Positions 1 to 7,513 of a stretch of DNA of 53,997 nucleotides are shown piece by piece (position 1 is the first letter of the stretch; every line of letters begins with the position of its first letter). Under the pieces are notes generated by a model. It did not search any database, had not been told where the DNA came from, and saw nothing but the letters and a program-made list of their open reading frames with translations. The stretch covers positions 1 to 53,997 of the forward strand of contig JAEEGS010000040.1 of the NCBI GenBank assembly GCA_016280445.1, read 5' to 3'. Source of the stretch: Bacteroidaceae bacterium. Its GTDB lineage: Bacteria > Bacteroidota > Bacteroidia > Bacteroidales > Bacteroidaceae. Made by a program: the position numbers and the translations under genes.

Positions 1-24
1 AAAATAAATTAGGAGGACAAAACT

Positions 25-468
25 ATGATGCCTACAGTTTATTCAACACGTAATCAGGGATGGATCCCTTCATTGTTTAACGATTTCTTCGATGACAACT
101 GGATGCCAACCATTAAATATCAGGGAACGACTCCAGCCATCAATGTATCGGAGGACAAAACAGCGTACAAAGTAGAAGTGGCTGCTCCTGGCATGACCAA
201 GGATGACTTCAAGATCCAGCTCACCACTGACGGTGATATCGTCATCAGCATGGAGAAAAAGGCTGAGAACAAAGAGGGTGGCGACAAGAAGACTTACCTG
301 CGTAGGGAGTTCAGCTACAGCAAGTTTGAACAGAGGTTCTCACTGCCAGACAATGTGGAGAAGTCGAAAATTGCCGCAGGCATGGCAGACGGTGTGCTGA
401 CCATCGACATTCCGAAGAAGACGGAAGAGGAAAAAGCAAAGGAGACTTTGAACATCGAAATCAAGTAA
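25..468 (+). CDS. Small heat-shock protein, Hsp20/alpha-crystallin family
   Basis: This 147-residue protein has the Hsp20 layout: a short N-terminal arm (residues 1-40), an alpha-crystallin domain (about 40-138) that ends in the family signature ADGVLTIDIPKK, and a C-terminal I-x-I motif (IEI) of the kind that docks oligomers. Family members are ATP-independent cytoplasmic holdases that keep unfolding proteins soluble during stress. The start at 25 is chosen because a strong AGGAGG lies at 11-16. Such a perfect Shine-Dalgarno site is uncommon in Bacteroidota and suggests high translation. A second ATG follows at 28. The promoter lies outside the window. A hairpin terminator follows at 527-553, so the gene appears monocistronic at its 3' end. 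Confidence 0.95.
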   Translation: MMPTVYSTRNQGWIPSLFNDFFDDNWMPTIKYQGTTPAINVSEDKTAYKVEVAAPGMTKDDFKIQLTTDGDIVISMEKKAENKEGGDKKTYLRREFSYSKFEQRFSLPDNVEKSKIAAGMADGVLTIDIPKKTEEEKAKETLNIEIK

Positions 469-489
469 ACACAAAGGTTTTTTCTTAAA

Positions 490-513
490 AACCACAGATT
501 GAACAGATTAAAA
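490..513. repeat. ACCACAGATT-type intergenic repeat, copy 1
   Basis: The stretch begins ACCACAGATT and continues with a second degenerate ACAGATTAAA unit and AAGGATTT. A related block starts with the same 11 bases at about 38360. It looks like a short intergenic repeat. No function is visible. Confidence 0.4.
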
Positions 514-526
514 AGGATTTAAGTAG

Positions 527-553
527 AGGATGCGCTTCGGTGCATCCTTTTTT
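527..553 (+). terminator. Rho-independent terminator after hsp20
   Basis: A 7-bp stem AGGATGC / GCATCCT (527-533 with 542-548) closes an 8-base loop containing CTTCGG and is followed by a T run to 553. It lies 59 bp after the hsp20 stop and before the next promoter. Confidence 0.8.
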
Positions 554-660
554 GTGCGCAAAGGGAGAAATGGATGCGGATAAGGATGTCGACCTCCGGT
601 GAGTTTCGCCTATTTTTTCACTTTTCACTTTTCTTTTTTTCACTTTTCACTAAAATTTCC

Positions 661-668
661 TACCTTCG
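661..668 (+). promoter_or_regulatory. Probable -7 promoter element for the envelope-sugar cluster
   Basis: TACCTTCG fits the Bacteroidota -7 consensus TAnnTTTG with one change and is followed by CA. It lies 23 bp ahead of the chosen ATG at 691. The preceding A/T-rich tract (616-660) is made of repeated TTTTCACTTTTC and has no clear -33 TTTG. Confidence 0.5.
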
Positions 669-690
669 CACTTTCAAATCTGCGAATTGT

Positions 691-2370
691 ATGACAATGA
701 CAAGACATTCTCTCTGCGTGGGGTTGGCTTTCATGGGCGGTATAGTGTACCGCCTCATGGTGGGTTTGCAGGGGTTCGATGCCATCGACATGGGGTTCAG
801 CATGACGTTCTACCAGAATTTCTTTCAGCATCCCGATGCCATTCCGTTCTACTTCAATTTCTATCTGACTGGACTGCTGGGCGGTCTGTGGCAGTGGGGA
901 CTGGGCGAGTGGGGGCTGGCGGGTTTCCGGGTGCTGGAGACGCTGATGGGTGCGCTGGCCATTGCAGCGCTGTATGGCGCGTTTCGTCCGCAGCCAGGGA
1001 GGACGGGCGTGGAGGTGGTGGCGATTCTGGTGAGTTTCCTATTTCCCACAGTGTTCATCACGTTCTACTACAACACGGTTTCGTTCGTGCTGATGGCGGC
1101 ATCGGTGTGGACGATGCGACGCTGGTTGCGGAATGAGAAACTCCTGCGATGGCTCTGGCTGGCTGGAGTGTGGGTGGGTGTGAGTTTCTGGGCTCGGACA
1201 GTGAATGGCACGTGGGGTGTCTTGGCGGTGGTGCCGTTTGTGGCAGGTTGCCATGCGTCGTGGCAGCAGGGATGGAGAAACGCCTTTACCTACGTGGGAG
1301 GCATCGCCTGTGGAGCGGGGGCAGTGGCTGTGCTCATGGTGTGCATGGGGCATCTGCCTTACTTCGTGGAGGGACTGAATGAGGCGATGGGCACATTGGA
1401 ACACGACGAGGCGACACATTCGTCGGGGAACCTCCTGGTGGTGTATCTGAAGAGCGCACTCAACGTGGGAACTCTCGCCTTGGCAATGATGGCTATCAGT
1501 TGGCTTTACGCATACGGACAAAAGTTCCCGGCAATGGGAAGAAAGGCTTGGTCGGCGCTGCTGATAGCTGGTTTGGGTGTGTTGGTGTTGACGAACAGAC
1601 CTTACGCCTCGGCACTGGCTGGCTGCATAGTGTTGCTGCTAGCAACAGGGATTCCTTCCTTGGGACGGGTGGTGTATGCCCAACGGCCTCCGAGGGAGTT
1701 TGTGGTGATGGCGGCCTATGCACTGGTGGCGGCTTATGTGCTCCCCTTGGGCAGCGACACAGGCATTGAGAGCATCTTCAACAAGTGTGGCGGTCTGCTG
1801 ATTGTGCCTGCGGCTTGTTGCTGGCAGTGGCTGCGTGGAAGATGGCAACGGCAGGTGACTGGATGGCTATGCGTCTTTGTGTGCATCGGCATGCTGACGA
1901 AGACGATGAAAAGGGCGTATGGAGAGATTTATGGCCGTCTGGACACTACGACCGTGGCATTGCCCGGCACGTTGAATGTGATGGTTCACGAGGAGAAGGC
2001 AGCACGCTACCAGAATGTGGTGGCTCGTGTGGCCGAATATGGCGAGGGGTATCCGTGCCTGTTTGTCGGCAACCAGATGGCTGAGTTGTATTATGCCACA
2101 GGGAAATGGCCGTTCACGGGCAACACCATGCTCAACTCGTTCAAGGGAGAGAAACTTATCCATCGTTTGGATGAGCGGGTGGCGAAGCATGGAATGCTGC
2201 CGTTGATTGTGTATGTGAGATACGGGAAAGAGGCTGAAGACCAACACATCAGCGACGCACAGGAGGCGAGAGCCACGATTACTCCGTGGATGGAGATGCA
2301 TCACTATCGTTGTGTATACAAAGATGGCGATGTGGAAATCTTCATTCCCAAATTGAAAAGTGAAAATTGA
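691..2370 (+). CDS. Multi-pass membrane protein, possibly a GT39-like glycosyltransferase
   Basis: The 559-residue product is strongly hydrophobic, with many predicted membrane spans through about residue 430, then a soluble C-terminal part of about 130 residues. The open frame continues upstream to 574, but the promoter-like TACCTTCG at 661 favours the ATG at 691. An acidic first loop (FDAIDMG) after membrane span 1 resembles the position where GT-C fold polyprenyl-phosphate sugar transferases carry their catalytic acid. I did not recognise a specific family by motif. It starts an apparent operon with a GT2 enzyme and WecD/WecE-like enzymes. From this context I infer that it could move a lipid-linked sugar to an envelope acceptor, or be a polymerase or flippase-like component. 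The end overlaps the next open frame. Confidence 0.7.
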   Translation: MTMTRHSLCVGLAFMGGIVYRLMVGLQGFDAIDMGFSMTFYQNFFQHPDAIPFYFNFYLTGLLGGLWQWGLGEWGLAGFRVLETLMGALAIAALYGAFRPQPGRTGVEVVAILVSFLFPTVFITFYYNTVSFVLMAASVWTMRRWLRNEKLLRWLWLAGVWVGVSFWARTVNGTWGVLAVVPFVAGCHASWQQGWRNAFTYVGGIACGAGAVAVLMVCMGHLPYFVEGLNEAMGTLEHDEATHSSGNLLVVYLKSALNVGTLALAMMAISWLYAYGQKFPAMGRKAWSALLIAGLGVLVLTNRPYASALAGCIVLLLATGIPSLGRVVYAQRPPREFVVMAAYALVAAYVLPLGSDTGIESIFNKCGGLLIVPAACCWQWLRGRWQRQVTGWLCVFVCIGMLTKTMKRAYGEIYGRLDTTTVALPGTLNVMVHEEKAARYQNVVARVAEYGEGYPCLFVGNQMAELYYATGKWPFTGNTMLNSFKGEKLIHRLDERVAKHGMLPLIVYVRYGKEAEDQHISDAQEARATITPWMEMHHYRCVYKDGDVEIFIPKLKSEN

Positions 2371-2393
2371 AAGTTGAAAGTTTAGAGAGATAT

Positions 2394-3341
2394 ATGAAGA
2401 TTTCGGTTGTTTCTCCCATTTACAGGGGAGAGAAGATGCTGGATGAACTCGTGGAGCGCATCGAGAAGGCGGTGGAGGGAATTACCTCCGACTACGAGAT
2501 TGTGCTGGTGAACGATTGTTCGCCCGACAACTCGTGGGAGTGCATCGAACGGCGGTGCAAGGCCGACAGGCGTGTGAAGGGGGTGAACCTCAGCAGGAAC
2601 TTCGGACAGCATTATGCCATCACGGCTGGTCTGTCGAAGGCCCAAGGTGAATGGGTGGTGGTGATGGACTGCGACCTGCAAGACCGCCCTGAAGAGATTC
2701 CCAACCTGTACAGGAAGGCGCAGGAGGGATATGACAGCGTGTTTGCTCAGCGTATGGAACGTCAAGACTCGTGGGCAAAGCGGATGTCAAGCACGCTTTT
2801 CTATGGGGTCTTCTCCTTCCTGACAGACTCTCGTCAGGACAAATCGGTGGCTAATTTCGGCATCTACCACAGAAAGGTGGTGGAGGCCATTCTGTCGATG
2901 AACGACAGCATACGGTATTTCCCCATCATGGCGCAGTGGGTGGGATTCAGAAAAGGATACCTGCCTGTACAACACGCCGAGAGCGAAAGGGGAAAGTCGA
3001 GTTACAGCCTCTTCAAACTGTTCCGACTGGCCAGCGACAACATGATTGGCTTCTCGGACAAACCCCTCCGCCTGATGCTGAAGATTGGTTTCTACATCAC
3101 ACTCCTCTCGCTGCTTGTGGCACTCTACTATTTCGTGAAATGGGCAATGGGCTGGATTGAAGTGGACGGCTTCACCACGCTGGTCATTTCGGTATGGTTT
3201 GCCTTGGGCACCATTGCCATGATGCTGGGCGTGACGGGCATCTACATAGGAAAGATTTACGACCGAGTGAAGGGAAGACCCACCTTCATCATCAGCGAGA
3301 CGCTGAACATGGACAAAGACGATGATGATACAACTGGCTAA
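2394..3341 (+). CDS. GT2 family glycosyltransferase, DPM1/GtrB-like, with C-terminal membrane anchor
   Basis: The 315-residue protein has an N-terminal GT-A domain: it opens with ISVVSPIYRGEKML, carries VLVNDCSPDNSW, and has the metal-binding DCDLQDRPEEIP segment typical of polyprenyl-phosphate mannose/glucose synthases. Two hydrophobic segments near residues 225-250 and 260-285 form the usual C-terminal membrane pair. Such enzymes transfer a nucleotide-activated sugar to undecaprenyl phosphate at the cytoplasmic face. The start at 2394 is preferred because the domain begins there; an in-frame ATG at 2367 would add nine residues. It follows the membrane protein by 23 bp and overlaps the acetyltransferase gene by 20 bp, which points to one transcript. 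The donor may be dTDP-Fuc4NAc made by the neighbours; this is inference. Confidence 0.9.
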   Translation: MKISVVSPIYRGEKMLDELVERIEKAVEGITSDYEIVLVNDCSPDNSWECIERRCKADRRVKGVNLSRNFGQHYAITAGLSKAQGEWVVVMDCDLQDRPEEIPNLYRKAQEGYDSVFAQRMERQDSWAKRMSSTLFYGVFSFLTDSRQDKSVANFGIYHRKVVEAILSMNDSIRYFPIMAQWVGFRKGYLPVQHAESERGKSSYSLFKLFRLASDNMIGFSDKPLRLMLKIGFYITLLSLLVALYYFVKWAMGWIEVDGFTTLVISVWFALGTIAMMLGVTGIYIGKIYDRVKGRPTFIISETLNMDKDDDDTTG

Positions 3342-4035
3342 ATGGGATACCGACCACTTTGGACTCAAGGTGGGACACCTTCTCTGGCAAGGGGAGGTGG
3401 ACATGACACGTGTGAAAGAGATGGTGGCTGAGGCACAGAAGGATGGCTACAAATTGCTCTATCTGAAAGGAGTGGCGCTGCCGAAGGAGGAACTGGACAA
3501 GCGATTTGTACTGGCCGACCGAAGGGCAATGTATGAGTTGAGAACGAAGAAGAAGGTGTCTCCATGTGACGGACACGTGAAGAGCATGCTGCACCACGAA
3601 CTGACGAAGGAACTGCTGGAACTGGCATGGGAAAGTGGACTGTACTCGCGCTACAACAGGGACGAGCGGTTCCCCAAGGAGGCTTTCCGCACGTTATACC
3701 GCATTTGGATGGAAAACTCACTGAATGGGACGATGGCAACGGATGTGTTGGCATATGTGGAGGAAGGTGTGCCTGTAGGCATCATCACATACAAGACAGA
3801 AGAGGATGCTGTGGTGATTGGACTGGTGGCCGTGAACGGGAGAATGGCGAACAGAGGTATCGGCACACGGCTGATGCAGGCGTTCCTCTCAAGTTTTGAC
3901 CAGGGAACGTGTGTGAGGGTAGCGACACAGATGGATAACCTTGGAGCGTGTCACTTCTATGAGAAGAACGGGTTTGTGTTGAAGGAAGAGACACCCATCT
4001 ATCACATATGGACTACAGAAGAGACGAAACAATGA
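3322..4035 (+). CDS. GNAT acetyltransferase, WecD/RffC-like (dTDP-fucosamine acetyltransferase)
   Basis: The 237-residue protein opens with AKWDTDHFGLKVGHL, the typical start of WecD-type enzymes, and ends in a GNAT fold (about residues 130-237) with the acetyl-CoA pyrophosphate loop region VNGRMANRGIGTRLMQAF and the C-terminal CHFYEKNGF signature. WecD acetylates the 4-amino group of dTDP-4-amino-4,6-dideoxygalactose using acetyl-CoA. The next gene encodes the matching aminotransferase, which supports this substrate. Translation probably couples to the upstream GT2 gene because the two overlap by 20 bp. A second ATG at 3325 is an equally possible start. The exact amino-sugar is not proven by the sequence. 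Confidence 0.85.
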   Translation: MMIQLAKWDTDHFGLKVGHLLWQGEVDMTRVKEMVAEAQKDGYKLLYLKGVALPKEELDKRFVLADRRAMYELRTKKKVSPCDGHVKSMLHHELTKELLELAWESGLYSRYNRDERFPKEAFRTLYRIWMENSLNGTMATDVLAYVEEGVPVGIITYKTEEDAVVIGLVAVNGRMANRGIGTRLMQAFLSSFDQGTCVRVATQMDNLGACHFYEKNGFVLKEETPIYHIWTTEETKQ

Positions 4036-4054
4036 CTTATACACATAAAACGAT

Positions 4055-5212
4055 ATGACTATGGAAGGATCTGGAATTCCGTTCAACCAACCGCACCTTA
4101 CGGGAAAGGAAGCGCACTACATGTATCAGGCGGTGTACACAGGTAAGTTGTCAGGTAATGGACTCTTCACCAAGAAGTGCCAAAAGTTTTTCGAACAGAA
4201 GTACGGGTTCAAGAAAACGCTGCTGACCACTTCGTGTACGGATGCACTGGAGATGTGTGCCATTCTCTGCAACGTTGGTGAGGGTGACGAGGTGATTGTT
4301 CCTTCGTACACGTTTGTGTCGACGGCACTGGCGTTTGTAAGACAGGGATGCAAGATTGTGTTTGCCGACTCAATGGAGAGCAATCCAAACATAGACGCGG
4401 AGAAACTGGAGGCGCTGATTACACCACGTACAAAGGTGATTGTACCCGTGCACTATGCAGGAGTGGCTTGCGACATGGACCGCATCATGGAGATTGCCAA
4501 CCGCCACGGGTTGTTGGTGGTGGAGGATGCAGCACAGGCCATTGACTCCTACTACAAAGGGCGTCCACTGGGCACCATCGGACATCTGTCGGCATTCTCG
4601 TTCCATGAGACCAAGAACATCATTGCTGGCGAAGGAGGCCTCATCGGCATCAATGACGAACGGTTTGTGCGCCGTGCGGAAATCATCTGGGAGAAAGGCA
4701 CGAACAGGTCAGAGTTCTTCAGAGGAGAGGTGAACAAGTATGGATGGGTGGATACAGGCAGTTCTTTCCTTCCGTCAGAAGTGATTTCGGCATTTTTGTG
4801 GGCTCAGTTGGAGAACATGGAGGACATCCAGCAAAAGCGGAAAACACTCTGGAAGGCCTACCATCAGGGACTTGAAGGACTGGCTCAAGAGGGATTCTTC
4901 CTACTGCCAGAAGTGCCCGACTATGCAACCAACAATGCCCATATGTTCTACATCGTTTGCCGTAATTTGGAGGAACGAAGTGCACTCATCAGCACACTGA
5001 AGGCACAGGGGATTCTAGCGGTATTCCACTACCTCTCCCTTCACAAGAGCGACTACTATGTCAGCCACTACTCCGACATTCCCGACCTGCCACAATGTGA
5101 CAGATATGCCGATTGTCTGGTTCGTCTGCCCCTGTTCTACGAACTGACATTGGAACAAGTGGACAAGATTGTCAACTGCATCAAGGACTTCTTCACGAAG
5201 CCAATAAAATGA
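4055..5212 (+). CDS. dTDP-4-amino-4,6-dideoxygalactose transaminase, WecE/RffA-like
   Basis: The 385-residue protein is a fold-type I PLP-dependent sugar aminotransferase of the DegT/DnrJ/EryC1/StrS group. The PLP lysine lies in SFHETKNIIAGEGG, the exact context seen in WecE, preceded by VVEDAAQAIDSYYKG. It begins GIPFNQPHLTGKE, also WecE-like. The reaction converts dTDP-4-keto-6-deoxyglucose and glutamate to dTDP-4-amino-4,6-dideoxygalactose. The substrate would come from the rfbB product just downstream, and the product would go to the WecD-like enzyme upstream. The stop codon lies inside a 25-bp hairpin at 5206-5230, which is part of a duplicated block. An alternative start is the ATG at 4061. 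Confidence 0.93.
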   Translation: MTMEGSGIPFNQPHLTGKEAHYMYQAVYTGKLSGNGLFTKKCQKFFEQKYGFKKTLLTTSCTDALEMCAILCNVGEGDEVIVPSYTFVSTALAFVRQGCKIVFADSMESNPNIDAEKLEALITPRTKVIVPVHYAGVACDMDRIMEIANRHGLLVVEDAAQAIDSYYKGRPLGTIGHLSAFSFHETKNIIAGEGGLIGINDERFVRRAEIIWEKGTNRSEFFRGEVNKYGWVDTGSSFLPSEVISAFLWAQLENMEDIQQKRKTLWKAYHQGLEGLAQEGFFLLPEVPDYATNNAHMFYIVCRNLEERSALISTLKAQGILAVFHYLSLHKSDYYVSHYSDIPDLPQCDRYADCLVRLPLFYELTLEQVDKIVNCIKDFFTKPIK

Positions 5213-5254
5213 AATAGGCCATTTCATTTTGTAATGTGCTCACTTAATCGTACC
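5206..5254 (+). repeat. Hairpin plus promoter block, first (damaged) copy
   Basis: This 49-bp block is repeated exactly at 5290-5338. It opens with a perfect hairpin (AAAATGAAAT, loop AGGCC, ATTTCATTTT; 5206-5230) and ends in the upstream half of a promoter (CACTTAATCGTACC). In this copy the -7 element is broken: TACC is followed by GTTCG instead of TTTG. It overlaps the wecE-like stop codon. Confidence 0.85.
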
Positions 5255-5289
5255 GTTCGCTCCGCGCAAGGTACTAGCGTTCGACAATA

Positions 5290-5338
5290 AAAATGAAATA
5301 GGCCATTTCATTTTGTAATGTGCTCACTTAATCGTACC
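5290..5338 (+). repeat. Hairpin plus promoter block, second (intact) copy
   Basis: This is an exact 49-bp repeat of 5206-5254, 84 bp downstream. Here the block runs on into an intact -7 element (TACCTTTG, 5335-5342). The hairpin (5290-5314) would act as a weak terminator or roadblock just upstream of the rfbB promoter. Confidence 0.85.
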
Positions 5339-5344
5339 TTTGCA
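5320..5344 (+). promoter_or_regulatory. Promoter of rfbB
   Basis: The -7 element TACCTTTG is at 5335-5342, followed by CA, and sits 33 bp ahead of the rfbB ATG at 5376. The full 25-base string starting GTGCTCACTTAATCG is identical to the one ahead of mnmG at 28411-28435. Confidence 0.75.
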
Positions 5345-5375
5345 CCCAAAATAAAAAAGAATAGTGCTTAACAAT

Positions 5376-6518
5376 ATGGAATTCAAGAGAAACATTGTCA
5401 TCACGGGCGGTGCTGGCTTCATCGGCAGCCACGTGGTTCGTCTTTTTGTGAACAAGTATCCCGAGTACAAAATCATCAACCTCGACAAGTTGACTTATGC
5501 TGGCAACCTCGCCAACCTGAAGGATGTGGAGGATAAGCCGAACTACAAGTTCGTGAAGATGGACATCTGCGACTTCGACGCGTTCTACCAGTTGATGCAG
5601 GACGAGAAGATAGACGGCATCATCCACTTGGCAGCAGAAAGTCATGTGGACAGAAGCATCAAGGATCCCTTCACCTTTGCCCGCACCAACGTGATGGGCA
5701 CACTCTCATTGTTGCAGGCCGCCAAACTCTATTGGGAGAGTCTGCCTGAGAAATATGAGGGCAAGCGGTTCTATCACATCTCAACGGACGAGGTGTATGG
5801 TGCGCTGAAACTGACGAACCCTGAAGGTGTGGAGAGCCCGTTCACCACTACAGCATCAAGCGCGGAACATCATGCTGCCTATGGTACTGATTTCTTCTTG
5901 GAAACCACGAAATACAACCCCCACTCTCCCTATAGTGCCTCGAAGGCAAGCAGCGACCACTTTGTACGTGCCTATCACGACACTTATGGCATGCCGACCA
6001 TTGTGACAAACTGCTCGAACAACTACGGGCCTTATCAGTTCCCCGAGAAACTGATTCCATTGTTCATCAACAACATCCGTCACCGCAAGCCGTTGCCTGT
6101 GTATGGCAAGGGTGAGAATGTGCGCGACTGGCTCTATGTGGTGGATCATGCCCGTGCTATCGACACCATTTTCCATAACGGCAAAGTGGCTGAGACCTAC
6201 AACATCGGCGGTTTCAACGAGTGGAAGAACATCGACATCATCAAGGTGGTCATCAAAACGGTTGACCGTCTGTTGGGTCGTCCTGAAGGGGCAGACCTCG
6301 ACCTCATCACGTATGTGACCGACCGCCTCGGACACGATGCCCGCTATGCCATCGACTCGCGCAAACTCCAGGCAGAATTGGGTTGGGAGCCAAGTCTCCA
6401 GTTTGAGGAGGGCATCGAAAAGACCGTGAAGTGGTATCTCGAGAACGAAGCATGGATGGACAATATCACCAGCGGCGACTACGAGAAATACTACGACGAT
6501 ATGTACAAAGGGAGATAA
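5376..6518 (+). CDS. rfbB: dTDP-glucose 4,6-dehydratase
   Basis: The 380-residue protein is an extended short-chain dehydrogenase. It has the NAD-binding GGAGFIGSH near the N-terminus, the RmlB signature HLAAESHVDRSI, the catalytic TDEVYG segment and the YSASKASSDH motif with the Tyr and Lys of the active site. It oxidises C4 and removes water across C5-C6 of dTDP-glucose to give dTDP-4-keto-6-deoxyglucose. A GTG-initiated frame reaches 5364, but the promoter position and the ATG at 5376 favour the shorter form. It has its own promoter but lies beside the WecE/WecD-like genes that use its product. The rmlA partner (glucose-1-phosphate thymidylyltransferase) is not in the window. Confidence 0.96.
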   Translation: MEFKRNIVITGGAGFIGSHVVRLFVNKYPEYKIINLDKLTYAGNLANLKDVEDKPNYKFVKMDICDFDAFYQLMQDEKIDGIIHLAAESHVDRSIKDPFTFARTNVMGTLSLLQAAKLYWESLPEKYEGKRFYHISTDEVYGALKLTNPEGVESPFTTTASSAEHHAAYGTDFFLETTKYNPHSPYSASKASSDHFVRAYHDTYGMPTIVTNCSNNYGPYQFPEKLIPLFINNIRHRKPLPVYGKGENVRDWLYVVDHARAIDTIFHNGKVAETYNIGGFNEWKNIDIIKVVIKTVDRLLGRPEGADLDLITYVTDRLGHDARYAIDSRKLQAELGWEPSLQFEEGIEKTVKWYLENEAWMDNITSGDYEKYYDDMYKGR

Positions 6519-6537
6519 AGTTGAAAGTTGAGAGATA

Positions 6538-7026
6538 ATGACAACGGAAGAACGAGTAGCAAAGGGTGTGGCCTTTTTCAAGCAAGGTTATAACTGTGCC
6601 CAATCCGTGGTGTTGGCGTTTGCCGACTATTACGGGTTAGACGAGGCATTTGCGGCTCACATCTCCGGCTCTTTCGGAGGCGGCATCGGCAGGATGCGTG
6701 AAACTTGCGGAACAGCGTGTGGCATGTTCATGTTGGCAGGATTGGAGGTGAAGGGTGACTATCCCGACCAGGAACTGAAGAAGAAGAACTATGAGGTGGT
6801 GCAACGTCTCGCTGCCGACTTCAAAGCAGAAACAGGTTCCATCATCTGCAAGGAACTGCTTGGACTCAACAAGCAACGTGCTGACGGCACCATCCCCGAA
6901 ATAAAGATTGTTGCCACTCCTGAAGCCCGAACGGACGAGTATTACAAGAAACGTCCCTGCATCCGCATGGTGGAGACGGCTATCCGCATCTACTGCAATT
7001 ATCTGAACGAAAAAGCAACACTCTAA
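6538..7026 (+). CDS. C_GCAxxG_C_C family redox-type protein
   Basis: This 162-residue cytoplasmic protein carries the conserved cysteine signature that names its family: YNCAQSVV, then ETCGTACGMFMLAG, with a further Cys near residue 101 (IICKELLG) and one near residue 143 (RPCIRMV). Family members are thought to bind metal or carry out redox chemistry, but no defined reaction is established to my knowledge. It starts 19 bp after rfbB and may share its transcript. A bidirectional terminator follows. There is no evidence that it takes part in sugar biosynthesis. Confidence 0.85.
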   Translation: MTTEERVAKGVAFFKQGYNCAQSVVLAFADYYGLDEAFAAHISGSFGGGIGRMRETCGTACGMFMLAGLEVKGDYPDQELKKKNYEVVQRLAADFKAETGSIICKELLGLNKQRADGTIPEIKIVATPEARTDEYYKKRPCIRMVETAIRIYCNYLNEKATL

Positions 7027-7043
7027 TCTTCGTTATATCCCAT

Positions 7044-7088
7044 AAAAAAGGCAGGCCTGCATCGTTTTGATACAGGCCTGCCTTTTTT
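7044..7088. terminator. Bidirectional terminator
   Basis: A 16-bp perfect stem (7044-7059 with 7073-7088) contains GGCAGGCCTG / CAGGCCTGCC, with A6 on one side and T6 on the other. It can stop both the rightward rfbB-side transcript and the leftward kor-yjbQ transcript, and it lies between the two convergent stop codons. Confidence 0.92.
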
Positions 7089-7503
7089 ATTCTCCCATGA
7101 TGGTTGCCACCACCTTCCTTGCTCCACCATAATCACGGAACTCGCAGAGGTAGATGCCTTGCCACGTGCCGAGATTGAGCCGCCCCTGCGTGATGGGAAT
7201 GGTCAAATCGGGACCGATGAGGCTGCATTTGGCGTGGGCAGGCATATCGTCACTCCCTTCGAGCGTATGCTGGTAGTATGGCTCATTCTCACGCACCAGA
7301 CGGTTCATGATTTGTTCCATATCGCGACGCACGTCGGGGTCGGCATTCTCGTTGATGGAGAGGGCACAGGAGGTGTGCTTGATGAAGAGATGCAGCACAC
7401 CTGTGTCGGGCAAAGGCTGAGGGAGGTGACGCATCACCTCCCCCGTTATGAGATGGAAGCCGCGACTCCGTGCTTCCAACGTGAATTCTTTCTGTTGCAC
7501 CAT
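7087..7503 (-). CDS. YjbQ family protein (UPF0047)
   Basis: The 138-residue protein matches the YjbQ/UPF0047 family along its length. It has the metal-site-like HTSCALSINENADPDVRRDME segment, a central GPDLTIPITQGRLNLGTWQGIYL block, and the C-terminal CEFRDYGG. Members have weak thiamine-phosphate synthase activity in vitro, and their true role is unclear. It starts 10 bp after korB and is probably the last gene of the korA-korB transcript, which ends in the terminator at 7044-7088. Confidence 0.9.
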   Translation of the reverse strand: MVQQKEFTLEARSRGFHLITGEVMRHLPQPLPDTGVLHLFIKHTSCALSINENADPDVRRDMEQIMNRLVRENEPYYQHTLEGSDDMPAHAKCSLIGPDLTIPITQGRLNLGTWQGIYLCEFRDYGGARKVVATIMGE

Positions 7504-7513
7504 GCTGTGGGGA

